From Druceiella hillmani (Eukaryota; Arthropoda; Insecta; Lepidoptera; Hepialidae), in contig JAYKKI010000052.1 of the NCBI GenBank assembly GCA_039881145.1, positions 14,492,501-14,556,500 on the forward strand: a DNA stretch of 64,000 nucleotides, read 5' to 3'. The notes under the pieces are model-generated. The model was not told where the DNA came from. It saw only the letters and a list, made by a program, of their open reading frames with translations, and did not search any database. The translations under genes were made by a program, and so were the position numbers. The stretch's first letter is position 1. Each line of letters begins with the position of its first letter. Positions 1 through 10,935 of the stretch are shown piece after piece.

Positions 1-535
1 GGATGAGTAGTAGAAGCATGAAAGCGAGACAAATGAACAATTAGAACAAACAACAATTATTATACTAAATTGACTTTCGTTATTTGTTATGTATGTTATG
101 AGATAATATTGTTAAGTATGAAATTAATTTAACTTCACTTGTTTTCCAAATTAACTATTAAAAAGAAACAAAAATGTCATCTCTTATAGTTCCATTAGGT
201 TTATTGCATTTTGCAGTAATATGATGATAGTTTTCACATAAAGAAAAGTAGTTGCAACCTATTTATGAGTTAAAAAGCGTTATCGAAAATTTTTTAAAAA
301 ATACAAATTTACGTATATAATTTACGTATGTAATAAACGCTAGACCTACGTTCCTAAAAATGGGAAACTCGACTGCGATGCAGGTAACGCTAACACGGCA
401 CCTCCAAGACAGGACAAGCCGAATGAAAATAGGATAATCTCGTATCTCATAAATCTTTAAAAAGCTGCAATACATTTTGCGGGAGATAAAGAGCAGCTTC
501 GGTGCGTTCAGCAAATAGTACTTTTGTGAGGATTT
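1..535. other. AT-rich non-coding stretch, nothing recognised
   Basis: No gene-like signal. An 83-codon open frame on the minus strand (263-514) has no recognisable motif and crosses AT-rich sequence typical of chance frames. Confidence 0.6.
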
Positions 536-745
536 TATCTCCTCGCGGGGATCAGTTTTACTTTTCGTCTTCTTCCACTTTTTCTCGTCGCCTTCCTCCT
601 CCGATCTTGTTCACCCGGTTTAGTGCGGGCCGACAGCTGTAGCCTCGTATTTTTAATGTTCACTAACCGTCGCTTCCTGCATCGTAAACAACGTTATGAT
701 GGCGCGGAAAATTGCGTTTGAGTTTTCGCGCGAATGCGTTGGCAT
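536..745. other. GC-richer island, possible regulatory element
   Basis: Base composition changes sharply from the AT-rich flanks. The island contains a pyrimidine-rich run (TCTTCTTCCACTTTTTCTCG), a CAGCTG E-box inside GACAGCTGTAG, and the word ATGGCGCGG, which recurs in the island at 3.1 kb. No open frame spans it. A conserved regulatory element or an untranslated exon are both possible; the sequence alone does not decide. Confidence 0.3.
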
Positions 746-3055
746 TATGATGTTATTGTGTTTCATGTTTTTAGGCTATATTTGTTGATTCTGCGTGAAG
801 TTCGGCTTTCTATTTTTCTAAATGCGTTTATCAATACTTTATTTGGACCATCTTTACTTCGCTATATAAAATAATATATTCCAATATATAAAATCTGCTT
901 TTCCCAAATTGGGAAGAGTTCCAATTCTCTATGCTTAGGCAATAGACGAAGCTACGATAACAAATACAAATAAAATACGTTATAAAAGGAAGTTTTTATT
1001 TTCACCATCATGTACTAGCCTTATATTGAATATATTATGAAGATAATGCGGAAAATAGTTAAATTGTTATTATTATGAACATTTCTGTTGTAAAACATTA
1101 AAAAATCAGATATTGGCTTCCTCACATATGTTTTTTTGAACTTCTTAATTTATAAAACTTCTTTCAAAATATTATTAGAAGTGATAAATATTTAATTTTT
1201 GGCTATGTTTCTTTAACATAAACATGAATATCATTGAATCTACGAACTTGTGAAAAAGCCACGGGTAACTGTCCGTGCGAAAAACAGATTCTGATAAATA
1301 CCAACAGTACAAATAATTTTAAAAATGTTTGTACAGTCCTTCTCTTTTGAGCATCTGACTTTTGGCATTATTAATGGTCATAGCAAAAACTACCTTCATT
1401 AGGAATTACTTTTTTTCATTTGGAAAGCCAAGATTTCATCAGTAGGTATGAGGATAATATTAGTTAAACAGATTGTCAATAGATGGTGCTATTTGCAATA
1501 TAAACAGTTCTGAAAAATAAAATATAAGGAACTAAAAAATTCATTTTGAATTTCTTGGTTATTTTTCGTGCGATGAAAGCAATCTTCAAAATTTTAGCAC
1601 AATTTTTATAATTTTTTAAGGAAGATATGACGTGCCTACAAAACATGTCTTTGAAAAATAGTTTATAGAGAATATTGTTAACGTTAATTACCACGACCCT
1701 TTTCTAAAAGATAAGGAGAATTCGCAAATGAAAAACATATTCAAAGAAAAATAATTGCGACGTGTATTTGTTATAATTTTAATAAAAATTGCATTCACTT
1801 AGAAAATTCTTTCCTCACTATAAAAATATTTTTAATTGTAATTTCTTTAATGTACTTTCTTTAATTAATTGAATTTATTGTTTTTCCTTTCTTAATGTAA
1901 TTTCTATAAAATACTCAAAAATATAATTTGCTGTATTATAAACTGTTGTCCTTGTTGTCAATGCAAATTGTAGTTTCTTAAGGCTTATTATCTTACCTAT
2001 ACCTGCTGGTGTTGGAAGGTCTAAAGTAATTATTTGAGTTACTTGTCGATTGGAATATACGGAAAGCAATTTTTATACTAATAACACTATAAGTTGTACT
2101 GTTATTTTTGCATGAAACAAAAATTAAATCCAGATAAATATATCAAATTAACATAATAATATCCAGTAAGCAGGAATTATAAATAAAGTACCAAAATAGA
2201 TTAATGTTTAATTATAATATTTTGGTACGCTATTACTATGCAAATATCAAAACAGTTTTCACTCAAAATTCTATTATAAAAAAATATTATTTTCTGAATA
2301 CTTCATGTTATAAGATCGCTCACACGTCCGTTTGTTTATCCGTCATAGCCATTTTTCACAGAAACTAATATCGAAACTTGAAAACTAGCATATTGATAAA
2401 GCATAATAACTCGCACATATTTCAATAATACTAGAGATAAAAAGGAAAAGTTATAAAGGTTTCAAAACTTTTTGCTTTTTCAGAATTTTATTCAAGAGAG
2501 ATTTATAGATATTACTGAAAATGTTCACAAAAATAAGTTCACTCCCTTGTATCTCCGTAACTGATTAAGTCAAAATTATGAAAAAAATAGTATTACTAGA
2601 AATTTACTTAAAGCTTAATGAAAAGCTATAGTAGTGCTTCTAATTTTCATGATTTTAAAAATATTCACTATAATTTCACGCTTATCAAAGACATATTGGG
2701 CAATATATTTACACATTGAAACATAATATTAATATCTATAAATCATTTAATATAAATACTGTATATCGTGTAATCTATAGTTGTAATAGTTGTACATGTA
2801 CTTTGGGTTCATTCTAAAGATATTATCTTCTGTAATTAGAAATTGCTTTCGAATCTAATAATCGAACTATAAAACAAGCAGCCGCAATTTAAAATAATTC
2901 CAACCGTATTATCAATGCCAATAAGAGATTACACTTTCTACAATCTTGAAGTTTCTACAGTCTAGCATATTCTAGACACTTGAGATTTAATGAAAATTTA
3001 CACCTCGGGCCATGTTGCTATTTGCTAGATGTCGGTTTAATTACTGAAGCCTCGA
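746..3055. other. AT-rich non-coding stretch
   Basis: I see no coding region, transposon protein or tandem array. Short minus-strand frames at 1476-1694 and 1875-2069 are AT-driven and unrecognised. The word CAATAGATGGTGC near 1478 loosely resembles the 'gccatctatt' words of the dispersed repeat at 15.9-18.0 kb, read from the other strand. Confidence 0.6.
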
Positions 3056-3300
3056 GCGTTGAGTGGTAAGGCGGCTTTGATTCAGATTTAATAATGCTTC
3101 TGGTTATTGCTCGTAATGGCGCGGAGCCAGTAATTATTGCCTCTAAGTCTGCGGACTGCACAGTCGTACGATGCGCGTTTGTCTCGCTGTCCCTCGTATA
3201 TATGAATAGTGGAATAATATGCCGTCAGCGGTTGAATTTGCAACTCGTGATGTATTCGGTGATAACAAACGCAGAACATTCCCTGAAATTGATTTGAGGG
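3056..3300. other. GC-richer island with homeodomain-like words
   Basis: Sequence complexity and GC rise relative to both flanks. Homeodomain-type TAAT cores occur in TTTAATAATGC and CAGTAATTATTGCC, and ATGGCGCGG is shared with the island at 0.55 kb. Open frames exist on both strands here (63 and 67 codons), as expected when GC rises by chance; neither resembles a known protein. Possible conserved non-coding element. Confidence 0.3.
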
Positions 3301-3928
3301 TACAAGGGTGGTGGCTTTGCTTATATTAGTATTCGATGGATATGTTGATAGATGTAAGGCAGGGTGGCTATTATATAGCTACTCTGTCTTACATCATTTC
3401 ATATTTATATCTATTATATATGGATATAATAGATGGACGAACACTCGACCAAGTAAAACCAGGCTTCCGTTAAGCAGGTTCGGTATCAGCATTATTTAAA
3501 ACCACGTACAGTTTGATATGATAGATATAAGTCTTATTTAATTTAAGAATTGCGAAGTTGGTTATCTTGGTATTTTCATTTAAATATAACGTATTTGTAA
3601 TAAAGACAAAAATACCATTAATTTTAAGTGTTTAGTCATGTGTAGATCAAAAAAAAATAATTATATATATACATAAACTGATAAATTTCGACTCGTTAGA
3701 CGCCTGATCAAAAGTAGTTTTTTATTAGAATATCCCGTACTTTGAGGAAGCTCTTGGGCTACATAGCATAACCCTACGGTGCATGGGTACAGCGCAGTAA
3801 TATGTCTAAATATACCCACGACCCCGATGACTGACATCGTTTGCAGAACGGTATACCTAAACTCCGTTTAGTGACCGCGGGAGGTGGGGGAAGAGCGCAA
3901 CTTAATTAAGAAAATTCTCCATTAAATG
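3301..3928. other. Intergenic stretch with a GC-richer patch of unknown nature
   Basis: The first half is ordinary AT-rich sequence. About 3735-3905 is more complex and GC-rich, with a purine-rich run (GCGGGAGGTGGGGGAAGAGC near 3880). No open frame crosses it and I recognise no transposon end. It directly precedes a fold-back element, so it could be part of a larger unidentified repeat. Confidence 0.3.
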
Positions 3929-4134
3929 CACAATTAAATGAAACTACATGATGTAGTATAATTTCTACTTTCTTTAAGTTCTTTACCACGACCTAGGTCC
4001 GTTGTATTACAACATCTTTAGGTGGGCTATTAGCAAAGATATCTTACATTATTATTATATATATTAGCAAAGTATTATATCACGTAGTTTCATTTAATTG
4101 TGAATAATGAATTTCTACAAAATTAACGCCACAT
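3929..4134. repeat. Fold-back (MITE-like) element, copy A
   Basis: It begins CACAATTAAATGAAACTAC and ends with the inverse CACGTAGTTTCATTTAATTG, so its ends form long inverted repeats. Inside are CTACTTTCTTTAAG, ACGACCTAGG and AGCAAAGAT, all shared with copies at 36.1 and 55.3 kb. Its right side continues as TGAATAATGAATTTCTAC, whose reverse complement starts copy C, so the full terminal repeat is longer than the CAATTAAATG core. No transposase is encoded. I infer a non-autonomous DNA element, superfamily unknown; no clear target-site duplication. Confidence 0.6.
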
Positions 4135-4420
4135 ATATTTACTATAAGAAAATTCCGTGGGGCACAACTAATAGTCGTTAATTGACGATAATACGTTAAT
4201 TTGACGATCTCTTACATCTACATCTTTTAAAGCTAAAAACGTCATATCGTTATCGTTTAACGTTATACTCGAATCAAAGTATCTCATTGCGATGATATTC
4301 TTAGAACGATAACTTTTCGAGCACTATTTTCGATGATACTATATAAGCCTCATCTAGCACGTAAGTTCATTACTTTGAAGAAAAAAATGTATTTAAATAT
4401 ATATTTAAAAAAAAGAAATT

Positions 4421-4452
4421 TATATATGTATATATATATATATATATATATA
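4421..4452. repeat. (TA)n microsatellite
   Basis: A TA dinucleotide run of about 32 bp with one interruption (TATATATGTATA). Confidence 0.9.
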
Positions 4453-5039
4453 ATTTTTGGTTTTAATTCAAAGAATTAAATAGTATAAATAACATTTTGT
4501 ATCTATAATTGACCATTGGAGTTAGAAATATTTGAACATAGGGTTTCATGCGCAATCTTTGGGTACGTAGCCTAATAAATATAATATAACGAATTATTCT
4601 TAATTATGGTGGATTTTTGCTTTAGGAAATCATATATTAGCTGATACTATATGGCTTTCGTGCACAAAATATGATGTTTTTCGGCAAGATTGCTGAAAAA
4701 TATCACATTCGATAATGGAATTCCATTATCGAGAATCGCATTATCTATCAATGTTTTCAGTTTTTTTTTTTTCAAACCAATACCCAAATCGTTATATTGA
4801 AAAAGTGATATGCTTACAAAAATGAATTGCGAAATTGCAAGTAAAAATAAATTGCGTGAAATATTTTATTACAAATAGGAAACATTTTCGAAAATGGAAA
4901 ACTCCTAGTCCCATTTTTATTCTTATTCATGTGATTTTATGTCACATTCTGAAACTTAAATTGTGACAATTGAGAATTGTACAAGTTCTGTTAAAAAAAG
5001 GTGACTTCAAATTTCGCGGGCTACGTACATTGAATTCTC
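4453..5039. other. AT-rich stretch with a perfect 24-bp palindrome
   Basis: Contains TCGATAATGGAATTCCATTATCGA at 4709-4732, perfectly self-complementary with no spacer and centred on GAATTC. The rest is ordinary, including a poly(T) run near 4760. The last part (from about 5000) may already be the 5' flank of the mariner remnant downstream. Confidence 0.6.
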
Positions 5040-5181
5040 GAATTTTGTTTTGTTATGTTGGTATACATGTCCTCAACATATGTTGACATTATCAATCATT
5101 TTGCATTTTCACTTTGTCTTTGACAGATATAAAGGTTAGACGTGTTTTGTTGTGCTCGGCGATTTATTGCTATAGAAAAAA

Positions 5182-5722
5182 ATGGATCAAAGAATCTGTA
5201 TTAAATTTTGTGTGAAAAATAAAATTAAGTGCTCCGACGCACTTAAAATGTTACCTGTGGCATTTTGCGAGCCTACTTTAAGCAAAAAAATGTTCATAAG
5301 TGGTATCAGCTCTTCACAGAAGGCCGATAAGATGTTAATGACGATGTCCGCCCTGGAAGCCCCAGCACGTTAACAACCGACGAAAACGTTAAAGTAATGA
5401 AAAAAAAATTTATGGAGAATCGTCGAATGACTATTAGAGAAGTTGCTGAGAAAGTTGGTATGTCGGTTGGCTCATGCCATGCAATTTTTCGTATGTTTTG
5501 AACATGAAGCATATGAGAGCGAAATTTCATCCGAAAATGCTAAATTTTCACCAAAACGCCGTCGCGTGAGCATCGTTCAGGAGCTGTTGAATGACGTCGA
5601 CTACAATCCAGATTTGCTCAAAAGGGTTATAACTGGTGATAAAACATGAGTATATGGTTATGACGTTGAAACCAAAGTCCAATCATCCCAATGCAAGCGA
5701 CCCGAAGACCCAAGACCGAAAA
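5182..5722 (+). pseudogene. Broken 5' fragment of a mariner-family transposase
   Basis: The start ATG at 5182 opens MDQRICIKFCVKNKIKCSD, typical of the N-terminal helix-turn-helix DNA-binding domain of a widespread insect mariner lineage. Similarity continues as KWYQLFTEGR, TTDENVKV, REVAEKVGMSVGSCHAIF, RRRVSIVQELLNDV and LLKRVITGD. It needs at least two frameshifts (about 5285-5300 and 5490-5500) and contains in-frame stops. The ITGDETW box holding the first catalytic Asp reads GDKT followed by a stop: the Asp remains, the Trp codon is a stop. Homology ends near KRPEDPRPKK, so the rest of the catalytic domain (second and third acidic residues) is missing. The element cannot make transposase. 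Its terminal repeats were not identified with certainty. Confidence 0.9.
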
Positions 5723-6618
5723 AATATTTTCATTTCGCTCACCGAAAACTTTAGCTTTTTTCATTTACAACTAAGATTGTAGCAAAAAAAATATCGACAT
5801 TTCGATGTATCAGAATTTTTGGAAATATCAGTATCGCTCTTTAATGTATCGGAAAAATATAACATTTTCGATATACCGGCCATTTATTAAAATATAAATG
5901 GAAGCTATGAAAAAAATACAGAGTATTTTAATTAAATAAAAAAAATACGGAGTATTTTAATAAATACCGATATTTCCATGAAAATACAAAAACAAGTCCA
6001 TTTAAAACTATTTAATTTGATAATATTATTTCAAATAATCTCGATACTTTCACTGCAATGTTTCATACAATCCCGCGAGTACTTAATCATGGATTTTTGT
6101 CCGTTTTACCATTCCGAACCGTAAACAGTCTTTAAAGACACCTGTCACTCCTAATTTGAAGCTTTAAAGTTTTAATTACTTTTTAGGGTTAAATGTTTTA
6201 GGGTAAACTAAAGAGTGCAGTGAAAAACAATTTTTTTCTGGACTATCGTAGTGTAAAGCTTGAAAAAGGGACTGCCTTGATATATATTATTGATCTAAGT
6301 TTATATTTAGAGGAGCTTTCGACTTGACGCAGCTTAAAGATAGGTATCAAAAGCTTATTGCCCGCGACATCGTTCCCATGTTTTTCGAATAAGACGATGA
6401 AATTTATCTAACTCAGTAACACCATCTTATCACCATAATATCACTATCAATATTCATGTATAAATAATGGTAAACCCTTGATGTATACAGGTTACGCTAT
6501 TTAATAATTTTTTTGCTGTATGAAAATTGTATTATTAAAGCAAAATACTGAGTTTCACTTTACATAAATAACGTAATTAAAAATAGCTAGTTTGAATCAT
6601 AAACTATGTGCGTAGAAA
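5723..6618. other. AT-rich sequence after the mariner break
   Basis: No gene. At 5790-5880 there are recurrent 'tcgacatttcgatgtatc' and 'tgtatcggaaa' words, resembling a degenerate inverted-repeat tract. At about 5905-5965 a short duplication is visible (ATACAGAGTATTTTAAT, then ATACGGAGTATTTTAAT). Neither can be assigned to a known element. Confidence 0.5.
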
Positions 6619-6840
6619 GGTCCTTTTTTATTCTAGTCGGGGTAATGGTTTAAACAATTTTCTCGCTCATAAAATATATTATAAAGTATATCGCACTGCA
6701 GATTCAATTTATAAACTATTTGCGTGCCAAGTTTTATAAAAATCCCTCATACTGTTTAGGCGTGATTGAGTAACAAACATGCCGTATATATTATTTCTAG
6801 TTTTGAGTAGCAAACGTACCGTACATACTATTTCTGGCTT
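6619..6840 (+). repeat. Dispersed repeat with TE-tail consensus words
   Basis: The segment 6619-6718 (GTCCTTTTTTATTCTAGTCG... to TTCAATTTATAAACT) has a close direct copy at 8377-8479. It is followed by GTTTAGGCGTGATTGAGTAA and CAAACAT, which recur at 24.77 kb and, inverted, at 15.7 kb. Then a roughly 40-bp unit ending TATTATTTCTAG occurs twice in tandem (about 6770-6840). Such 'gtgattgagtaacaaacat' tails are familiar from non-autonomous insect transposons; I infer a TE remnant of uncertain class. Confidence 0.6.
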
Positions 6841-6844
6841 TAAT

Positions 6845-7850
6845 ATTCCACTTGCGCAAAGGCTCTGATAATACATAATCTAAATATTATTTCGCTACAC
6901 TAAATACCCGCAAGTAAAAAAATTGACAATATTTCGCTGCTTGGTTGCATAATTATTAGGGAACAAAGATCCAAATTTCGCAATTACATCAGTGTCAGCA
7001 ACATTTCACTTCGCAATTATGACATCAGTGTCAGCAACACTTCATATCGGAGGCAACTCTGAATATAAATTAAGACCAAACAGATTTTTTTTGTTATTAC
7101 TTAAGGAAAAATATCAGAAACTTATAAACTTATTCCACTTGTGCAAAAGCGCAAATAATACATAATCTATATATTATTCCGCTACACGGTATATCCATGG
7201 CTTGGTCGCATAATTATTAGGTAATAAATATCCAAACTTTTCAATTATGACATCAGTGTCAGCAACATTTCACATCGGAGGCAACTCTGAATATAAATTT
7301 AGACCAAACATATATTTTTTGTTACTATTAAAGGAAAAATATCAGAAATTTATTCCACCTGCGCAAAAGCGCAGATAATACATAATCTATATATTATTCC
7401 GCAACACGGTATATCCATTGCTTGGTCGCATAATTATTAGGTAACAAACATCCGAACTTTACAATTACGACATCAATTTTATCACAACGTCAGTGTCAGC
7501 AACATTTCACATCGGAGGCAAGTCTGAATATAAATTTAGACCAAACATTTTTTTTGTTATTATTTAAGGAAAAATATCAGAAACTTATAAATTATTCCAC
7601 CTGCGCAAAAGCACATATAATACATAATCTATATATTATTCCGCTATACGGTATATCCATTGCTTGGTCGCATAATTATTATGTAACAAACATCCAAACT
7701 TCGCAATTACGACATAAGTGTTATCACAACATCAATGTCAGCAATATTTCACTTCGCAATTACATAAATGTCAGCAATATTTCACATCGGAGGCAACTCT
7801 AAATATAAATTCAGACCAAAAATATTTGTTCTGTTATTATTTTATAAAAA
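6845..7850 (+). repeat. Four-unit tandem array, units about 220-290 bp
   Basis: Units begin with 'attccacctgcgcaaaagc' near 6845, 7132, 7352 and 7594. Each carries, in order, ATACATAATCTATATATTAT, a GCTTGGTCGCATAATTATTA box, GTGTCAGCAACATTTCACAT, CGGAGGCAACTCTGAATATA and AAGGAAAAATATCAGAAA. Length varies because internal words such as 'catcagtgtcagcaac' are duplicated in units 1, 3 and 4. Sequences related to 6619-6718 lie on both sides of the array in the same orientation. No coding capacity: the 82-codon frame at 7554-7802 is not shared by other units. Confidence 0.85.
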
Positions 7851-8376
7851 AAGGAACTTAGTTAAAAAACCTTACCCATATAAGCTCAGAGATGAAGTGA
7901 AACTCTATTAACTGTTCATTTTATTCTGTCAGGTTTTTTTTTCAATCATGAGGTCAGAATATTAAAAAAAAAATGTTTTTACTCGACCCAAAATTTGATT
8001 CAGTATTTCATTATTTCGCATCGATATTTAAGCCTAGTTATATATAAAAATAAAGAGAACTTTATTAAATATGATTATAAGTAAGTTATTAATATTCAAA
8101 ATTGGCACTTTCACATATTTAGGATATCATGTTCTCAGTAATTTTATATTATTTTATATGTCAATTTGTCCCATATTTACTTAACAGTTTATTCTGTTTA
8201 AGATATTTTATTTCAAAGTAACTTTATATTCCCTTATGTCAAGTTTAAAATTTATAATAGTTCTAATTCAATTTATAATATTCTGTTTGAAGGTAATATT
8301 GCCTTTTTTGCATGTTCCATCATTCCTAATAAATCGTCTCATATTTAAGACATTCCATCCTCGCTAATTATACATT

Positions 8377-8479
8377 GTCCTTTTTTATCCTAGTCTCGGC
8401 AATATTTTAAACTTATTTTCTCGCTCACAAAATGTATTATCAAAATAAATCGCATTACAGCTTCAATTTATAAACTTTT
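8377..8479 (+). repeat. Second copy of the 6619-6718 repeat
   Basis: Shares GTCCTTTTTTAT, CTAGTC, CTCGCTCA, ATGTATTAT, CGCATTACAG and CTTCAATTTATAAAC in the same order with 6619-6718. The two copies bracket the tandem array at 6845-7850. Confidence 0.75.
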
Positions 8480-8499
8480 CAAAAACTTGCATTCGTTGT

Positions 8500-8820
8500 A
8501 ACTGCGGCCCTATATCGGGCGTATAAAACCGAAGATTGCCCGCAATGATAATAATTGATACTCGCGTTGCATATTACAGTAATGCACTTGAGAAATGCAT
8601 CGTCTAATCAAATAATCGACATGCCTCCGTTCCCATTGAACGCGGGTCGTGTGCGGGCCGTGTTGTCGCACTATCGACTGATCTTTGAATGGTACCAAGG
8701 AACATGTATCCTTTTAGAAGTCAAGTCCTCCGTGTGTGATATGCTTGGAGATTGTCGATTGTCGCGAGGTCCTTCTTATTTAATTCCACTATTTAAAACT
8801 GTGTGGCGAGCCACTTAAAA
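8500..8820. other. GC-richer island with a TATAAAA word and an 87-codon frame
   Basis: The island starts GCGGCCCTATATCGGGCGTA followed by TATAAAACC, a TATA-box-like word at about 8521. Homeodomain-like words follow (ATAATTGATAC, AATCAAATAATCG). An open frame on the plus strand (8555-8818) encodes an unrecognised 87-residue peptide with no signal peptide or known motif, and an overlapping frame lies on the minus strand. A regulatory element is more likely than a gene; a small exon cannot be excluded. Confidence 0.3.
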
Positions 8821-9200
8821 AAGATATTACAAAAATGTTTACCGAGTAAGTCGTTTCTAGATACCTTCTATTTTTATTGGAACTTTGTTGTTTAGATTAT
8901 TTCTATGAAAATTTGTTTACGTTTCATATTTAATATTTACAAATAACTTGCTAAAAACAATCAAAAAGTAAAAATGCGAAAATTTAATTGAAATTGAAAA
9001 TGCCGATTTGTCGGCAGATTGGTATTTGAATCTGTTTTTGACATTCTTCGACTCTCAACCGCCATATTGTTAGCGCTCGGCCCGTCCCACCGCCGGCAGG
9101 ATACGATCGGCATTTGTTATCGCAAACGTTACGCTATTTTGGCGTGACAAGTTTACTCAGGCATCGTTTCACTTTGACGTTTAAGATATATTTATAGTGA

Positions 9201-9867
9201 ATAAAATATAAATATAAACTGCAAGGATGCGACTGCCTAATTTTTTTTTGTTTCTCATATTATATAAATACATTATATATAATTGCATAAAAATTACATC
9301 TTTTCTGAAAATATTTATGCATATTACATCATCATTTTAATTTCTCATACAACAGACTACAAACATTCACCATCTGGTAGATTGACAGCCTTCTGTAAGC
9401 TGAAGCCTTCTTTTGGAGTCTCATCCGTACATTATTGTACGTTGCAATGGAACCTCATTATGTAAAAATGACTCGTCATAAAATATAAGGGAGAAAAACG
9501 CTGGAAAAGGAAAATAGAATTTACATAGCATTTCAACTGCGAAGAAATTTTAATTATATCCATTTTAAAACTCCTAATTATTGGGTGACTTAGTAAAAAC
9601 TTTAATTTATTTCAATACTGTTAATACATCACTGGCTTTCATTTTATAACTATAAATGTCTTATTAAAGATACTAAACCTTACAAAATAGTAGAATACAA
9701 ATAATTTATCATTTCTCAATAATAGAAGAATGAGAGTTTTTCTTTCTTTAAAGTGTTTTTATTTTATTATGTTTGATTACTGTATTTCAAATACATGTAC
9801 GACTCAGTGTTTGTCCTAGTTTTGAATTTAAAAAATGAATCTTGAACATCCAAAAAGTAACTTAAAA
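9201..9867. other. AT-rich spacer between repeat blocks
   Basis: No gene. A more complex patch near 9355-9455 includes CCGTACATTATTGTACG, a short near-palindrome, and two 'gccttct' words. Nothing else recognisable. Confidence 0.5.
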
Positions 9868-10340
9868 AAAAGTCTCACCCACATAACCTCAGGGAAGAAG
9901 TGAAAGATATTTAACGATTCGCTCAGTTATTAGTAATTTATAATAATCGATAGTTATCTAGAAGTATGTTTTTTTCCTTGTTATTCTGACTGAAAGTATG
10001 CTTTAATTAATTTATAGTCATGTACTTAATAAATTTCCATTTGAAGTTATTTTATAAATAATATAAATGAATAAATCACATATTTTTTACATTATACCGT
10101 TTACACGCCTAAAAGCGTGTTAAAAGCGTGAAAATCGATGGCGAACTGATTAATTGACAGATTAGCATTAACGTAACTATTTGACAATCTCGACGGCCAT
10201 GTTGTTAGCGCTCAGGTCGTTACGCCGCCAATCGGATGCATTCGGAATTTGTTTTTGTTTTAATACAAAACAATTTTATTAATTAAAAACAATTTTAACG
10301 TTATAGAATGACTCAGCCATCGCTAAAGAACTTCATTACA
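9868..10340. repeat. Repeat block 2 (partner of 7.86-9.20 kb)
   Basis: Shorter counterpart of the block at 7861-9200, with the same landmark words in the same order (described there). It also contains a small inverted cluster near 10103 (CACGCCTAAAAGCGTG followed by another AAAGCGTG). Confidence 0.5.
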
Positions 10341-10481
10341 AAAATTAATATCGGTGTCATTGATACGAACATATCACAATTCACGAATGCGTTTGATGTT
10401 AATTTGGAGAAACGGTAATTGGAAAAACTGTGTGTGAAAATCTAAATAATGTAATAAACACCCAACGGGACTGGAGTTATT

Positions 10482-10548
10482 CAATTTTTTTGAATCTATG
10501 ATCATAATTCGATGAAATCGTATTATGATCATAGATTAAAAAAAATTG
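10482..10548. repeat. Near-perfect palindrome, arms about 29 bp
   Basis: The left arm contains TGAATCTATGATCATAAT; the right arm is its reverse complement (ATTATGATCATAGATT) with one indel in the T/A run. Spacer about 8 nt. No flanking TE signature. Confidence 0.8.
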
Positions 10549-10789
10549 GAACAAAACTATTATGAAATTTTACATATTTCGGATGCCACTTATAAAATTA
10601 AATTTTCATTAAAAGCGGACCAATGAAAATATGTTGATTTCCTGGTAACTGTCAAAATTAAGCTACCGGCTTTATAAACATCGAAAGATGAAATCGTTTA
10701 CCAAAAAACAAGTTTAAAACTTAGAAGTTATTAAAGTGGCTTAAGTGTGTCGTATTAAATGTAAAATTCAAGCAATGAGTATTCGAATT

Positions 10790-10935
10790 CGATAGATAAA
10801 GCAGCGGTCGGTCGTCAATATGGCGGATTAGATCGAAGCTTCGGCTTCCGCGGGAGCGCTCGGGTATCTCCGTCGGCGATCGGGTCTGCACCCGCCTCGC
10901 GATATCGACACATACATCGGTTCGTGAGTTGAGCG
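10790..10935. other. GC-richer island with a YY1/Pho-like site
   Basis: Markedly GC-rich for this window. It holds CAATATGGCGG (10816-10826), a strong match to the YY1/Pho consensus, and short inverted words around GAAGCTTCGGCTTCC. No open frame. Candidate regulatory element. Confidence 0.35.

Larger units (their letters stand above)
7861..9200. repeat. Repeat block 1 (diverged partner at 9.87-10.34 kb)
   Basis: The left edge reads CCTTACCCATATAAGCTCAG then GATGAAGTGAAA; the right part contains CCGCCATATTGTTAGCGCTC, CGGCATTTGTT and ACTCAGGCATCG. The same words occur in the same order at 9868 onward (CTCACCCACATAACCTCAGG, GGCCATGTTGTTAGCGCTCA, TCGGAATTTGTT, ACTCAGCCATCG). The copies differ mainly by about 900 bp between the outer boxes, which in this copy holds the 8377-8479 repeat and the 8.5 kb island. 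Either two copies of one element, one interrupted, or an old local duplication. Confidence 0.5.
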
